From: Seriola aureovittata
Taxonomy: Eukaryota > Chordata > Actinopteri > Carangiformes > Carangidae
Length of the DNA: 64,000 nt
Direction: 5' to 3'
NCBI RefSeq assembly: GCF_021018895.1
Contig: NC_079377.1
Coordinates: 17,452,501 to 17,516,500 of the forward strand
Below are positions 1 to 11,887 of this stretch, piece by piece. Numbering within the stretch: the stretch's first letter is position 1; every line of letters starts with the position of its first letter. A model generated the notes under the pieces. That model did no database searches. It was given only the letters and a program-made list of their open reading frames with translations, and was not told where the DNA came from. Both the position numbers and the translations under genes were made by a program.

Positions 1-71
1 CAATCCAAAAATCAAAGAGATAAAAAAAAACAAGGCAACCAACAGAGACAGACATCAACGTTGTCACTCAC

Positions 72-257
72 CTTAGACTCAACATCCGCATTGTGGTCAT
101 TCTGCAGGAGCAGGGCCGCGGCCTTGGTGTCATCCTTGCGGGCAGCGATGTGCAGGGCAGGCAGGCGTACCTTGCCCTTTGTATCGTTCTCCAGTAGCAA
201 GGAGACCACCTGGTCATGGCCCTGCTGGAGTGCCACCGCCAGAGGCGTGAAGCCATC
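72..257 (-). CDS. ank3: Ankyrin-G exon 6: ankyrin repeats 5 and 6
   Basis: A 186-nt exon encoding 62 residues: a short 29-residue repeat ([18 protein letters not shown] to TKGK) and a full 33-residue repeat ([16 protein letters not shown] to NADVESK). The acceptor is CAG|GAT and the donor AAG|GTGAGT; both are phase 0. A fused two-repeat exon with a shortened repeat 5 is characteristic of this position in vertebrate ankyrins. By recall only one residue differs from human ankyrin-G (H for N in QND-NAD). It is the last exon in the window; the gene continues beyond base 1. Confidence 0.96.
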
Positions 258-1574
258 CTGCATATGAGGAGAAAGAGGGGTCATTGGATGTGGATGATAG
301 TGGATTATTTTTTTCTTTCAAACAAGTCAGAGATAACTTTACGATTGTAGAGGTGACCTTTTTATATTTATGTCACTATTATCAAATCGTCAAATCACTT
401 GTTTCAATCATTTGGGAGCTCTGCAGAAAATGACAGATAGAAGACTATGGAGTTCAAACTTAAGACAAAATGAGAGTTTAACCTGCTTGTAGTGTTCAAG
501 ATATTAAGTTATAACTTAAAATTCCATGTCTCAAACAGATGTAGATTTCTGAGCCTCATCTCCATATGGGGCACCAATGTAAGTTACATAATGAATGAAT
601 GTGGTGGAGAAGGTTCCCATTTATCTCCCACACACATTATCCTTATGATGCATAATTCAGCTGAAAGCTCCTATCCAATGTGTCATGCTGTGTATCTGAA
701 TATGTGTATGAGCACATATATATATGCAATGCATGTGTTTACATTCATATATCAAGTTCACATGAGTACTACATCTATGTGTGCGTGTGCACATGTGCAG
801 GCACAATCTATGTGTATGTGTATGCGCGTCCTGAAGGGCATCCCCTGTTCTACCATGTAGCCCATCAATACAAAACAATGGACTGCAGACTGGCTTGGGT
901 ATTCCATTAGCTCCATCAGCTGTTCACGTGCTTGTGTTTGTATACGTGTGGTGACTGGTAATTATGTGTGTGTGTATGGTTTCCACAGGCTGAGCAACGT
1001 AAATCAGAGCAGTAATGGCAGCAGCAGCCGTGGAGGAGAGGCAGCGAGCGGAGCGAACCTCGTGTGTGACCCACTCAAGGTCACTCTGCCTCCAACACCA
1101 TACACTACCAATCAATGAAGCTCTGCCTAGTCCCTCATGAAAGAGATGGGAAGGGAGGGAGGGAGGAGGGGAGGTGGAGGAGGGGGCAGGTAGAGGAGGA
1201 GGGTGAAAAGGCCAAAGAGTTGACAGAGCAAGAATGTGAGACAGAGAGGATGAGAAAAAGACAGAGACAGGGAAGTAAAGACAGGACAGAGAGAAGAAGA
1301 CAGAGATGGAGACACAGGCAGATACAGAGTGAGTAGCGTCGGGGTGACAAAAGGAGGAAGGGAAGGAAACAGAGGGAGAGAGGAGATGAAGGTGGTTAGT
1401 ACAACAGATGTTAAGACCACACATGACTGAGGCAGAGAAAATGCATGGATACATAATGATATGACTATAGAGAGGTGGACAGGACTGGCACACATACACA
1501 TATGAACACACACACACAATAAAACATACACACACACATAATAAAACACACACACAAACATGCACGTACTGTAC
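258..1574 (-). other. Intron 5 of the ankyrin gene
   Basis: A 1317 bp GT-AG intron. It holds TG/CA-rich low-complexity stretches near 690-830 and 1500-1560 and a purine-rich (plus strand) GGGA/GAGA tract at about 1140-1390. No further coding exon is evident. Confidence 0.85.
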
Positions 1575-1673
1575 CTCAGTGGCCATACTCTGGCTGGCGC
1601 TGTTCTCCAGAAGGAACCGTACCACCTCCAGGTGATTCTCCTGGGCTGCCATGTACAGAGGAGTGAAGCCATT
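1575..1673 (-). CDS. ank3: Ankyrin-G exon 5: ankyrin repeat 4
   Basis: Encodes one 33-residue repeat starting [18 protein letters not shown] and ending QSMATE. The acceptor is CAG|AAT and the donor GAG|GTACAG; both are phase 0. The [11 protein letters not shown] helix is diagnostic of the vertebrate ankyrin family. One oddity is that the glycine usually closing the inter-repeat hairpin (normally NGA) is serine here (LLENSASQS). The acceptor is followed upstream, in sense, by a short purine/pyrimidine microsatellite (CA-rich, 1500-1560 on the plus strand is on the downstream side). Otherwise the repeat is intact. Confidence 0.95.
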
Positions 1674-2215
1674 CTGCACACAACACATGCACGCACATTT
1701 ACACAAATGTTAAAACTTTAATGGCAGAGGCTTTTTCCTCTATTTTGCATAGAAACCGCAAACTGCATCATAAAAAATGTAACAGGTCCCAATACGCCTC
1801 AAATGATGACACTTTTACTATCAAATCATATCAATGTAAGTGAGAATGTTGAGAATGAAAAATACCCAGGCAATAAATCTCATCTACAAAACAAAATGAA
1901 AGAAGCCGCTTGAAGTCTTTCCTCTCACCTTGATCTGATAGAGTTAAATATAACATGCAAGGACAGCAGTTTCCTTGGGAGGCAGAGGCCTAGTTGGCGT
2001 GATGCCAGATTCTGTCAGTGAGGATCATTGCACTGAGTGATTCCCTCAATGTCATCGACTTTATGATACAGTATCATACAAACAAATGTGTGCATCACAG
2101 CAGTGCGAGTGCATATAAGTCGTTTCAGGGACTAAATGTAGACCAACAGCAACCTTACTGTCATTTTGACATTGTGCGCATGTGCGTGTGAGCGTGCATG
2201 CTGAGTATAACCCAC
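1674..2215 (-). other. Intron 4 of the ankyrin gene
   Basis: A 542 bp GT-AG intron of unique-looking sequence. Nothing else is recognised. Confidence 0.85.
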
Positions 2216-2314
2216 CTGAGACTGTGCGTTGACATTGGCTCCATTAGTGACCAGCTCTTTGACGACTTCCGTTTGGCCAGCCAGTGAGGCTATGTGCAGA
2301 GCAGTGTTTCCTTT
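2216..2314 (-). CDS. ank3: Ankyrin-G exon 4: ankyrin repeat 3
   Basis: Encodes one 33-residue repeat, starting [18 protein letters not shown] and ending ANVNAQSQ. The acceptor is CAG|AAA and the donor CAG|GTGGGT; both are phase 0. The [10 protein letters not shown] helix and GANVNAQSQ loop are hallmarks shared by ANK1, ANK2 and ANK3; [11 protein letters not shown] favours ANK3. From memory it differs from human ankyrin-G at two positions (T for A after AGQ, E for V before LVTNG). There are no stops or indels. Confidence 0.96.
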
Positions 2315-4443
2315 CTGGATTACATGGAACAACCACAGGAATGTGTGTTAAGCTCTGCCCCACCTGTCCCACCGTACTGCTTTTATGTGTGTGACTGTGT
2401 GACTGTTTGTCACTATAGTCTATCATGTCAGTATCCATGTGCCCCAGTGAATCCCCTACCACCAACCACACTTTTGTACCGCCTGCGTTCCAGCTCTGGC
2501 ATCCCCCTGCCTGCACTGCCAACAATGTGTCACTTCCGATGCCGCACGTCCAACACATGCAGTAAATAAGCTCTCGCTGAGCCTCGGCCATAAATAAAGA
2601 CAGGATAACAGGAGGCTTTTTATGAACCTGTACTGGTCCTTGGTCCCTGTGAAGGCACAGTCTACCCCCAGCCTGTCTCCTGGCCATGTGATACTGGCTC
2701 TGTTATTTGCAACAAGTGCTGTTGTGCAATCGTGATCATCCGTCACTTGACTGTATACTACAGATAGACATGTTTGCTGAGGCCAAGGCAGTTTAAATAA
2801 AGAGAGAGACAAGACTGTTTGGAATATAAAGTTGCTGAAGAAAAGAGCTTGTGTGCCTTACTGAGCCTAAAAGCTTTTCTTGAGTACAAAACATTTAAAT
2901 TGTAACGATGCTGACTGCAGTCTTTCTCACCATTAAACCTCTGAACATCCAAGCAAGGTAATCCACATGTTAATTAACAAAGTATTCACAGACAAAGTAT
3001 TTCATTCATTTTCCCAACAATATCCACTCTTGTAAATCCATATCTGCTCAAAGCAACTAACGCATGATTAAAGTTTTATAGGATTATATTTAGGCACTGA
3101 AGGCACTTGGTTAAAGTTAGGGAAAGATCGTGGCCTTGGTTAAATATTGAAAAACTCAATGACAATCTGAAGCACAAGACACAACGTAGTTAAATAACGT
3201 TTAACATCTTGTGGAACCAAACCACAGCAATTCCTTCACTGGAGCATTTCCAGTTTCATTTCCATCAAATATATCTGGCAAAATAAATTAGTAGTATACA
3301 GTATAAAACTAATTTCTCGGTGATAGGGTTGCACCATGAACTGCTAGATCAGTCCAGCACGACATCACTACAGACTAAAGAATTAGGTTGAACTATCTCT
3401 CTCTGACTGTTTCAAAAAGAAAAGTTAAAGATTCACAAATCTAATGCAATAAAAACACCACAAACTGCAGCCACTGAAATTACAACAGAGTTAAATCAGC
3501 TTCTCTCTGACAGTCTCAACATTGTAAACTTCACAAGGGTAGCATTTGTTATTGTGGCTAATGAACCGAGGACACGGCCTCCTATTTAATTCTTCCCACA
3601 ACAAGAGCACTACAGCATTAGAGGGGCGGATACACAATTAACTTTAGCATCAAACACACCCACACAGCCTAAATGAAATACTCTGTGTTACTACATGTAG
3701 ATGTCCTCGATGGCACCACCCCCCCAACTGCATAACATACAAATTGATTGCCATTAGGGTGCAGGCAGTGGATTCCCAAGATCTCAAACTAATCCCTCAG
3801 CATCCTCGGGGTCACAATAGAGAGACGCTTTAATTGGGGAGATTTTCTCCTTGATCTTGAATATTTCATCGTGTCCTGTGTTTATGTCAGCACTAGGCTT
3901 ATGGCCTGTGGCAGAGGAGCTGAATGAGACGACTAAATGGGAGTGAAAGCCTTCTGGGTGCAAATCTGGATAATATTTTCAATGGCTCTCCCTCTAGGCT
4001 CCTTTTAGCATCAGAGTAAAGATGCTTCAGAGGAGGAGGCCCTCCCCGGATGTATTACACTAAATGATATCATATTGTACAGTCCATGAAATATAACACT
4101 ACTACTACTGCTGCTGCTTTTGTCCACCTTGTTTTTTTTTATTAGGTACAATTCCCATTAATACATTCTACTGTTGCAATTATACTGAACTCCTTTTGCT
4201 TCATTCTGACATGCAGTATATTTAATTTTTTTCCTCCTTGATTCTCTCACTATTTCTAGCAGTGATCCCCACAGGGATCATTAAATATTGATCCAATATT
4301 GAACCCTAACAAAGGCTGCACAATTGCAGTACTCATACTGTAACTGCATGTAACTGCTATACTGCTGCCATTCTTCGTGCTAGATCCAAATATAGTCCCC
4401 GTAACATCAGTTGAGCTACAATAGGTGTCAGCGTGGGCTTTAC
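2315..4443 (-). other. Intron 3 of the ankyrin gene
   Basis: A 2129 bp GT-AG intron. It contains part of a dispersed repeat (about 3088-3165) and a short ACT/CTG triplet run near 4099-4118. A patch at 4255-4300 (TGATCCCCACAGGGATCA) resembles a GATCCC-type repeat found across fish genomes. No extra exon is recognised. Confidence 0.8.
3088..3165 (+). repeat. Dispersed repeat family 3, partial copy
   Basis: TTTAGGCACTGAAGGCACTT, then GGTTAAAGTTAGGGAAAGAT and TTAAATATTGAAAAACTCAA align in order with the copy at 57785. It represents only one arm and part of the middle. Confidence 0.6.
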
Positions 4444-4542
4444 CTTCGTGGCTGCATCCACAGCGGCTCCAAGCTTCAGCAGTTCAGCAACAACCTCTAC
4501 ATGCCCCTCCTTGGAGGCAAGATGAAGAGCGTTCAAACCATT
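4444..4542 (-). CDS. ank3: Ankyrin-G exon 3: ankyrin repeat 2
   Basis: Encodes exactly one 33-residue ankyrin repeat, starting [18 protein letters not shown] and ending AAVDAATK. The acceptor is CAG|AAT and the donor AAG|GTAAAG; both are phase 0. The first helix ([10 protein letters not shown]) and the LLKLGA loop show the repeat consensus. The helix-2 end (AELLKLGA) differs from the SELLQREA I recall for the human protein and is closer to the generic consensus. It is separated from exon 2 by only 298 bp, the shortest intron in the window. Confidence 0.96.
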
Positions 4543-4840
4543 CTGAGAATAAACATATTTAGTGAGTTAGTTTCACTAATGCAATTAAACATATTATGAC
4601 ATAATGTTTGACTGTGTTTAATAAAAGGGTTAAAATCATAAAATATATAAAAATATTCTGCTTGTGCAGTTAGACGTGAGCCCTCGAGCCCTGAATCTGA
4701 AATTTAGCTGATGCAGCAGTTTGGTATAAGCATGTTTATGTGTGTGGAAAAGAATAACTCAATATTCTTCTTTAACCTCAAGGAGGACAAACATCCACAT
4801 GAACATTTAAGTTTCTTAATAACAGTCTCAGAAAACTTAC
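4543..4840 (-). other. Intron 2 of the ankyrin gene
   Basis: A 298 bp AT-rich GT-AG intron between exons 2 and 3. No other feature is seen. Confidence 0.85.
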
Positions 4841-4942
4841 CTGATTGCAAATGTTAATTTCAACCCCAGACTTGAGGTAGTCAAGAACCTTTTCGAGGTT
4901 CCCTGCCCGGGCAGCTCGCAGGTAACTGGCATTACTGTCAGA
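4841..4942 (-). CDS. ank3: Ankyrin-G exon 2: ankyrin repeat 1
   Basis: Encodes 34 residues starting [18 protein letters not shown] and ending VEINICNQ, the first, capping ankyrin repeat. The acceptor is CTGCAG|TCT after a CT-rich tract; the donor is CAG|GTAAGT, a consensus site; both ends are phase 0. This is the common exon to which every alternative ankyrin-G first exon is spliced in mammals, so any alternative leader in this locus must end in phase 0. The residues mix ANK3-like ([13 protein letters not shown]) and ANK2-like (SDSNAS, NLEK) choices, as expected in a fish sequence. A GA dinucleotide repeat lies 43 bp upstream in transcript sense. Confidence 0.96.
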
Positions 4943-4980
4943 CTGCAGAGGAAAAAACAAAGACAGAAAAAGAGAGGCAG

Positions 4981-4984
<4 letters not shown>

Positions 4985-5012
<28 letters not shown>
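4985..5012 (+). repeat. (GA)n microsatellite
   Basis: About 14 GA units, in intron 1 just upstream (in sense) of exon 2. Confidence 0.95.
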
Positions 5013-5015
<3 letters not shown>

Positions 5016-6299
5016 TGAGAGGAGGTGAGTATGTCAAGTCAGACACTGGCCACATGTTCATCTGCATCAACTTATCACACTGTTACAATTATGCACACCG
5101 AACAACAAAAGCACATACAAATGCCAAAATGTTACTGTACCAGGTAGAACTCTGTCATATTTTCTCAGACAACCAAAAAACATCTTAATGAGGGGAAAAA
5201 CTGAGCCAATATCCACACATACAGCGGGTCCATTGTCCCATTATAATCAATCTATAAGTCCGTTAAAAAGCAAACATCTCAAAAAGTAAATCCATGAAAA
5301 AAAGCCAACAGAGCCACAGCATATCATCCAAACAGTTCGAGTCATCCTCCGTCATCCATCAGATCCCACTGGACTGTTATTTCAGCTTTGTTAAATCCAA
5401 ATGTCTCTGATTCCCAAAGGTAGGAAGTTCAGTGACCGGGTGGTCTTTACAGCTGCTACAGAGACCTCCTCTCTTCGAGAAACCTCTTCTGAATCCACAG
5501 CGACATGGACTTCTGTGAGTCTATGTCGCTGTGCTACGAGAAGCAGAGCATCTTCTATTCTGCTTGGCTGTCCTTTATTTCACTACAGAAATAGAGCTTT
5601 GCACACCAAAATAAAATGATGAGGCAAGCATGTTTTGTTCCTATAACAAATATGGTGTGCATGTGTATGTGTGTGAGTGTGTGAGAGGAAGAGAGGGAGG
5701 GGGAGAGACCAAGAGAGAGACTAGAGTACACAAAGGAAAAGAGATGGAGAGAACTAAAGAGAGAGAAGAAGAGAGGGAGGTTGTTTTTCTTCTCTGTGTT
5801 CATGGTAGCTCCTAGGACATTGGGTTTGACATAAAATGACACACAGCAAACTCGGCACATTTTGTCTTCCTTCTTTGCAGCAGCCTTGCAAAGAGCATTT
5901 TGTAAAACTCAGCACTGGAGCTGCTGAGAACAGGAGGGAGAGAAGCTGTGACATGCTGCTTCATAATACAAGCTCAAAAACCAAATTCCCCTGAATTATC
6001 AAAAGCCCAGACCTGCTAAATTTAGCCTTGCGTCCAGAGACATTTAGGATAAACTCAGCAGGGCCAAACGGTATGAGCACTTATCCAACATTGTGCTCTC
6101 CACCTCCCCCTTGGCCATGCTCTTCCAGAAATAACTCTGACGAACACAGAGGGATCTGACCCACAGCCAAAATGTGAGTGAAGACATCCAGCATCAGATT
6201 GTTCCACTGATAGGCTGTATAGAACCGTGAGAGGAAAATATTTGTGTGTGTGTGTGCTGTATGCATGCACGTGTGGACAAAAAAAATAATGACAGATGA

Positions 6300-6362
6300 A
6301 GCGATGGTCACTTGAACCCGCGTCATTTCCTCATTACAAGAGACCATTGAGCTAAATCTCAT
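6300..6362 (-). repeat. tRNA-like relic (degenerate SINE head or tRNA pseudogene)
   Basis: The minus strand shows an A-box-like TTAGCTCAATGG and, about 30 nt on, a B-box-like GGGTTCAAGTGACC, with a TTGTAAT stretch that can sit as an anticodon loop. The D-arm and acceptor arm do not pair properly, so this is not a functional tRNA gene. It is best read as a decayed tRNA-derived retroposon head. Confidence 0.35.
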
Positions 6363-9300
6363 ATCTCTGCAGCCGATCAGCTCACATCTAGAAATGTCTT
6401 CTTCCTTTTTTCCATAACCCCAACTCCCAGAGGACTGCTTGATAGCATTGAACCACTAATGATATTTCTGTTCTTGTGGCCTTGAGAAAAGTCATGATAG
6501 AACACAATGTTAGAGAGTGAGAACCAGCATGATAACTGAGGAACAAATGTGAGCCATGGGTCAAGAACAATTATAGAAAATATATGAACCACTACCGACA
6601 TGTGAAAGTAATATTACAGAGGTGCTTATAGGCTGAAAGATGCATCATGAAAGCTAAAGATAATTTCCCTAAAAGCAGCTGCAAAAGAATCACTGCAGCA
6701 CTGTTCAGTGAAATAGGCCACTGACTGTGAAAACACATAAACAACCAGTACAGTGGCCTGAATCTCCTAACTACAAAAAGTCTTAGAAACACTGTGGATA
6801 TGCAAATCGGCATCAGAACTCGATTGCTTGTGTACTAGATCGTGTTATATTATTCTGGATGTGACAGATCAAGGGGCTATGGAAATTATTCAAAAGCACA
6901 CCAGTAAATCACAACAGCTGATCCAACAACACAATTCATCATCTAAATATTGTTTAGTTATATTAAGCATTATAACTAAGCATAATAGTAACGGACAAAG
7001 TCCTCTATACTCCCAGACAGAGGTCTTCTACATGGACACCAAGAGACAGTGTCCTTCATGATGACCTGTTAGAAACACTCTGGCTCCCATCCAGTCTAAA
7101 CGCAGCCAGCCAGACACTCTCCACCAGCTCTCTGTCATCACAGTGCCCCACCCCGACACTGCCACTGAAGTAAACTCCTGGCAACTTTTTCTATGATAAT
7201 TCCTCTGTCTGCTACGTTATGTCTACATGTTGTATGGTATCAGCATGGTTCATAGTGACAGTTGTTTACAAGTGGTGCCTGCAGGGATGAAAACAATGTC
7301 TTTCTGGTGAGAAAGCATGATGGCAAGAAGGGAATCTCAGACCGTAATAATAATTTCCCCAAATGAAATTTCATACACTTCTTTAAATGCTTATATTAAG
7401 TTATATATCTCACAACTTCTTTTCTCTTTCTCTCCCTTCTTGTATTGGGATTTTGATAAAACTGTTGGCCACGGTATATTCTTTGAGAAGCTGTAAATCC
7501 GCCAGTAAATAAATCTGCCTAACTTCTGTTACAAAATTTAGCTTCCTTATTTTTTTTTTATCTTAACTTCTTCATAAAATAAAGATTTATTTAAACAAGT
7601 CCAGTCCAAGTACTGTGTAGTTGTTATATTTAGTCTCACATGTTGAAAATAGAAAGACTCGTTTGAATACAGCCAAACTCTGCATTGCTGGATTTATTTT
7701 TTATGTGCATTTGAAATTTTTGTATTTACCTATCTTTATTTCCACCTCCCTGTTAGAGCATTTATGTCAACATTTGTCCTTTTTAAATGTTAACTATGAA
7801 TAAATTTACTTGACTTAACTTTCTGCAACAGTTTAAATGACTGAAAGCCATTTTATGCCAAATATTTCACTCTGAATATCACTGTCACCCTCAGCTCCAT
7901 CATCAATTATTTAAGTCAAATTATATCCACATAATAGAATATCTGTGCAGCATGTGTGAGTCTGTGCACGCCGCCATGCTCGTACACATCCCAACAGTTG
8001 TCCTGTATCTTACATAACCGACATGTGTCCTTAGTGTGTGCAGTGCTGTGTACAGCATGAGTGTGCGACCCATGACTCTTAGGCTTTGTTGAGTGTCACC
8101 AAATGCTTGACCGCTCTAAAACCTGACATGAAAATACACAGGTGACACTGCTGTGGACAGGCAGCATGCATTACAACCACTCAGTGATATTATGCAAGTC
8201 AAACATGACATCCAATACTGTAGTCTTTTTTTTATCATTCATTGCAGATATTCAACAGAAGACAACTGGTGGCTTTGTACTGGCAGATGTGTAGCACAAG
8301 CAACAATGAAATATTAATACACTTCCAGAAATACCTACCTACGACATACATGCTCTCACTTTAGATAAAGATACAGTACATCTCTAAAAATACTGAGGTC
8401 TAATAAAATTTTCAAAGTTAAAGTTTTCATGTTTTTTTTAAAGATATTATTTTGCACTAATCTTTTAAATAGTGCTCTTTGCGTCTCCTTCTGCATCTGC
8501 CCAAGTGTAAGTGCCATTAGATTAAGTAGTCTTCATCCATAAGTCACTCATTGCTCTTGTCAGTTTATCCCTTAATGCCTGCACTGAAAACCGGTGACCA
8601 ACATGTCCAACCTTCCATCCACATCCCATCTACGTCCAACATGAGGGACCTTGAAGTCTTTGTGAATGAAGCATTACAGAGGACAGGGCAAGAGATTAGT
8701 AAGAGAAATATCATTAAGCCTCCTCAGATCAGAGGTTCAAAGAAAATGGGGCCATTAAAGACTAGGTTAAGCCTGAAGGAAAGCATTAATCTAATGTTAG
8801 ATAAAACGGTGAGGAAGAGAAGGGGGGAGAGAGAGAGGGAGTGAGAGAAATCTGACACACAAGTGAAAACTGGAAAAGCTGTGAATTATACCATCATTCC
8901 CAATTACAGTCTTACAAAGTCAAAAATGCAGCTTATTGCTGGGTAAGTCGCTGTAAAAACAACAATTAATCATCTCAATTCTAATTAAAAATGCCCTGTG
9001 GCAACTGACTGGTGTCTTCACATGCTCTTTAAAAGGCAGAGGGAAAAACTGAAATACTACACAACAATCAAGCCTAAGCGTTGCAGCTCAACAAAATGCA
9101 AACCCTGTAATAAAGCCCACGATTTAAAAGTTGAAGATTTAAATTATACCAGAAAGAATCCCCCAGAATTAGATTTTTGAAGAATTGTGTGTAATGTGCA
9201 GAGCATCTTCAGATGGCCGATATATCAGCCTGGCTAATTTAACAAGGTAACAATTCTACACTACAAGGCTGTGAGCACTGGTGACTATCTATAAGTATTA

Positions 9301-10716
9301 CAGCAAAAACAAATTTTATACTAAACATATGCCCAAGTAAAACTAGCTACCTTTACCATATCAACGGTAGCTAATTAATGAGGAATTTCTTGCCTTTTTT
9401 CTAGCCTGGAAAGACTGAAGCTGTATCACAATTCAATATTACGTATTCATTTTAAGCAGGTTTTAATTACATAGTGTGTTCACAATGGAGAAGTGACAAA
9501 AATTAAGCGTGCTCAGCATGAACACAAAGAAAAAACACACACACACTTTTTGACTGTGCTGTTGATGAACACGCTTGTCCCAAGATTAATTAGACGAAGA
9601 GTAAAGAAGAGTAATGTGTTCACACAGCTCCAGGAAGATTTTGGGACACAGTATCCAGTATCCAGAGCCTGGGCAGACAGGTTTTTTGGGTGGATTCTAA
9701 GTATGGAGATTCATGGCATGCTGGATCTGTGGAGCATTTGTTTTCATTCTGCTGAATCTGTACTTGGCACTTCTTCTCCCCATGACATCAACACACTGAT
9801 AGTCTAGATGGATAGAGGATATTTAGTTGTATAAAGACCGATACCCCTGGGGATGCAGACTATGATGATGTCAGTCTGGCACTCTGCACCGAGCATGTAA
9901 CAAATACAGGAACTCAATAGCATTTTGCACTGTAGCCATGTATAAGAAAAATAAGAAATACAAGTCTGCACACACTTTTGTGCATTATTAACATACAGGT
10001 AAAAGTATCTACGTACAAACACAGACAAACAAGGTACGTTGATGTCATCGCCGTAAGCTCTGGGTGAACTGAGCAAGCTTAGAAGAGGAGAGCCAGACCA
10101 GCAGCAGCTGCATTGTTTCACTTTATCCCCTGGTCTCCTGACAGTGCTCCACAGCTCTATGAGTACAAAGGTGGTGGGCCACAACACCCACCAGTGCCAA
10201 AGAACCTCACCCCACCAACCCCGCATACATTTTTCTCATCTTTAAACTGTCATATTTCCCCCAATCCCCTGCTCTGCTTAGTCCCTCATTGCATCCTTAT
10301 TTCTCTCTTTCTCTCAAGGCTAAATATAGAAAAGCCATTGATGAATTAATGCCCCCATTTCACTGTCAACATGCTCATGCCAGAAAATCATTAAGCCTCA
10401 GAGAGGTATGGATGGAAGCATGTTATTGGCAACACAATGAATGGTAATCTATAACAGGAGTGATAAAATTTTAGAGACTCCTCAGATTTCAAACACACAA
10501 AATGTCTTATGTTCAGTGCATCAACATCTGCTTCACAGCTCATAACGGTACATATCATGTGCAGTTATCTTAAGCATCAGCATCACTCTAACACATCTTT
10601 CTATTGGAAGGCACCACGCATTTGAGGAGCACTATAAAGAGGAGTCAGGTGGTTTAATGCCTCCTAATGGCCACTAGGAGGAATGACTGTGAATTGCAGT
10701 GTGAGTAAGGAGGTAA

Positions 10717-10754
10717 GTGAATGAATGAATGAATGATTGAATGAATGAATGAGC
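10717..10754 (+). repeat. (GAAT)n tetranucleotide repeat
   Basis: Tandem GAAT units with one variant (ATTGAATG), followed by GAGT-type variants. Confidence 0.85.
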
Positions 10755-10986
10755 AAGTGAGTGAGTACTTTCTTGTTTGACATCTAAAAACATACCAATA
10801 AATAAATGCTTATCACAGCGATCTCTGAAAGAGAGTTTTACTAAGAAAGAAACTCATCACATTATCTATTTCTACAAAAGTTTTTTTTCAAGTGTGACTT
10901 AGTTCATATCTTTCACTTTCTCTTATAGAGCCCAAAGTTACTAGTACATGTGCAGTACATGCTTCAGCAAGTACTTGCGAGCCTCG

Positions 10987-11224
10987 CTACCATCTTTTTT
11001 TTAAAGTATATTTTTTTGGGGCTTTTTGTGCCTTTATTGGACAGGATAGTGGAGAGAGACAGGAAATGGGGAGGCAGAGAGAGGGGGAATGACATGCAGT
11101 AAAGGCTGTCCGATGCGGGACTCGAACCGGGGCCAACTGCAGCGAGGACTGTAGCCTGGACTGTAGCCTCTACACATGGGGCGCCTGCTTAGACCACTAC
11201 GCCACACGACGCCCCTACCATCTT
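10987..11224. repeat. Target-site duplication flanking SINE copy 1
   Basis: CTACCATCTT occurs directly before (10987-10996) and after (11215-11224) the SINE. This is the signature of LINE-mediated retroposition and fixes the element's borders. Confidence 0.85.
10997..11214 (-). mobile_element. tRNA-derived SINE, copy 1, with 10-bp target duplication
   Basis: A 218 bp element in minus orientation. The right end is the tRNA-like head, with A box TGGCGTAGTGG (11194-11204) and B box GGTTCGAGTCC (11118-11128). The body reads TGCATGTCATTCCCCC in sense, and the tail carries CAATAAAGGCACAAAAAGCC and a T/A-rich end. It is flanked by a perfect 10-bp duplication, CTACCATCTT, at 10987-10996 and 11215-11224. 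The head has an internal duplication (two GGCTACAGTCC units). It is nearly identical to the copy at 61674-61893. Confidence 0.88.
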
Positions 11225-11375
11225 AAAGGAACAGTTTGACATTTTGGAAAATATGCTTTATTCACTTCCTTGCTGAGAGTAGGATGTTTAGACTGATAAC
11301 ACATTCAAGTCCAGAGCTAGGAGATGGTTAGCTTAGGTTAGCATCAAGACGGGAAGCAGGGGGAAAAAGACCAAA
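11225..11375 (+). repeat. Dispersed repeat family 2, truncated copy
   Basis: The text AAGGAACAGTTTGACATTTT, then CTTGCTGAGAGTAGGATG and GGTTAGCTTAGGTTAGCA, matches the copy at 22522-22832 and a short non-coding repeat I know to be abundant in percomorph genomes. It begins immediately after the SINE target duplication. Confidence 0.65.
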
Positions 11376-11887
11376 GGAAGAAAAGAAAAAAAGCACAATG
11401 ACTAACATGCATGTTACACCCTGTTTGTTATATCTGTGTCTGGGGAAGCGAATAAGCGTATTTTCTAAAAAGAATTTATTTCCTTAAAGAAAGCACATAG
11501 ACAACATGAATGCACACTGTACAATGTGGATATGCAGGTGCATTGGTAACTACCTGTCTAAGTACCATATACCTTCATGTGTGCTGAATCCTGTATATTA
11601 TTGCCATGAAGTATCAAACACTCCCTGCTTCAAACACAGTTCATCTGTGTCTGAAGTGCAGCTGACTTTCCCAGTTCATACTCACCCAAACACCCATTCA
11701 GTCATAATGCATGATACAGGGCTAGTTCATTCACATGGTTTGGTTAACCACTGGATTCAGAACATCACCCTCTGAGACAGTCAGTAACCTCTCTCACATC
11801 AACAAATCTCAACACAAATCCAAGTTTTCAGAATTAAACATTACAATTAAAAATGTAAGTATAAACCCAAATGTCAGCACTACTCAC

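Noticed and set aside
924..1706. A 260-codon minus-strand frame over ankyrin exon 5
   Set aside because: Only the first 33 or so relevant residues are the real repeat exon; the remainder reads through intron microsatellite and pyrimidine-rich sequence.
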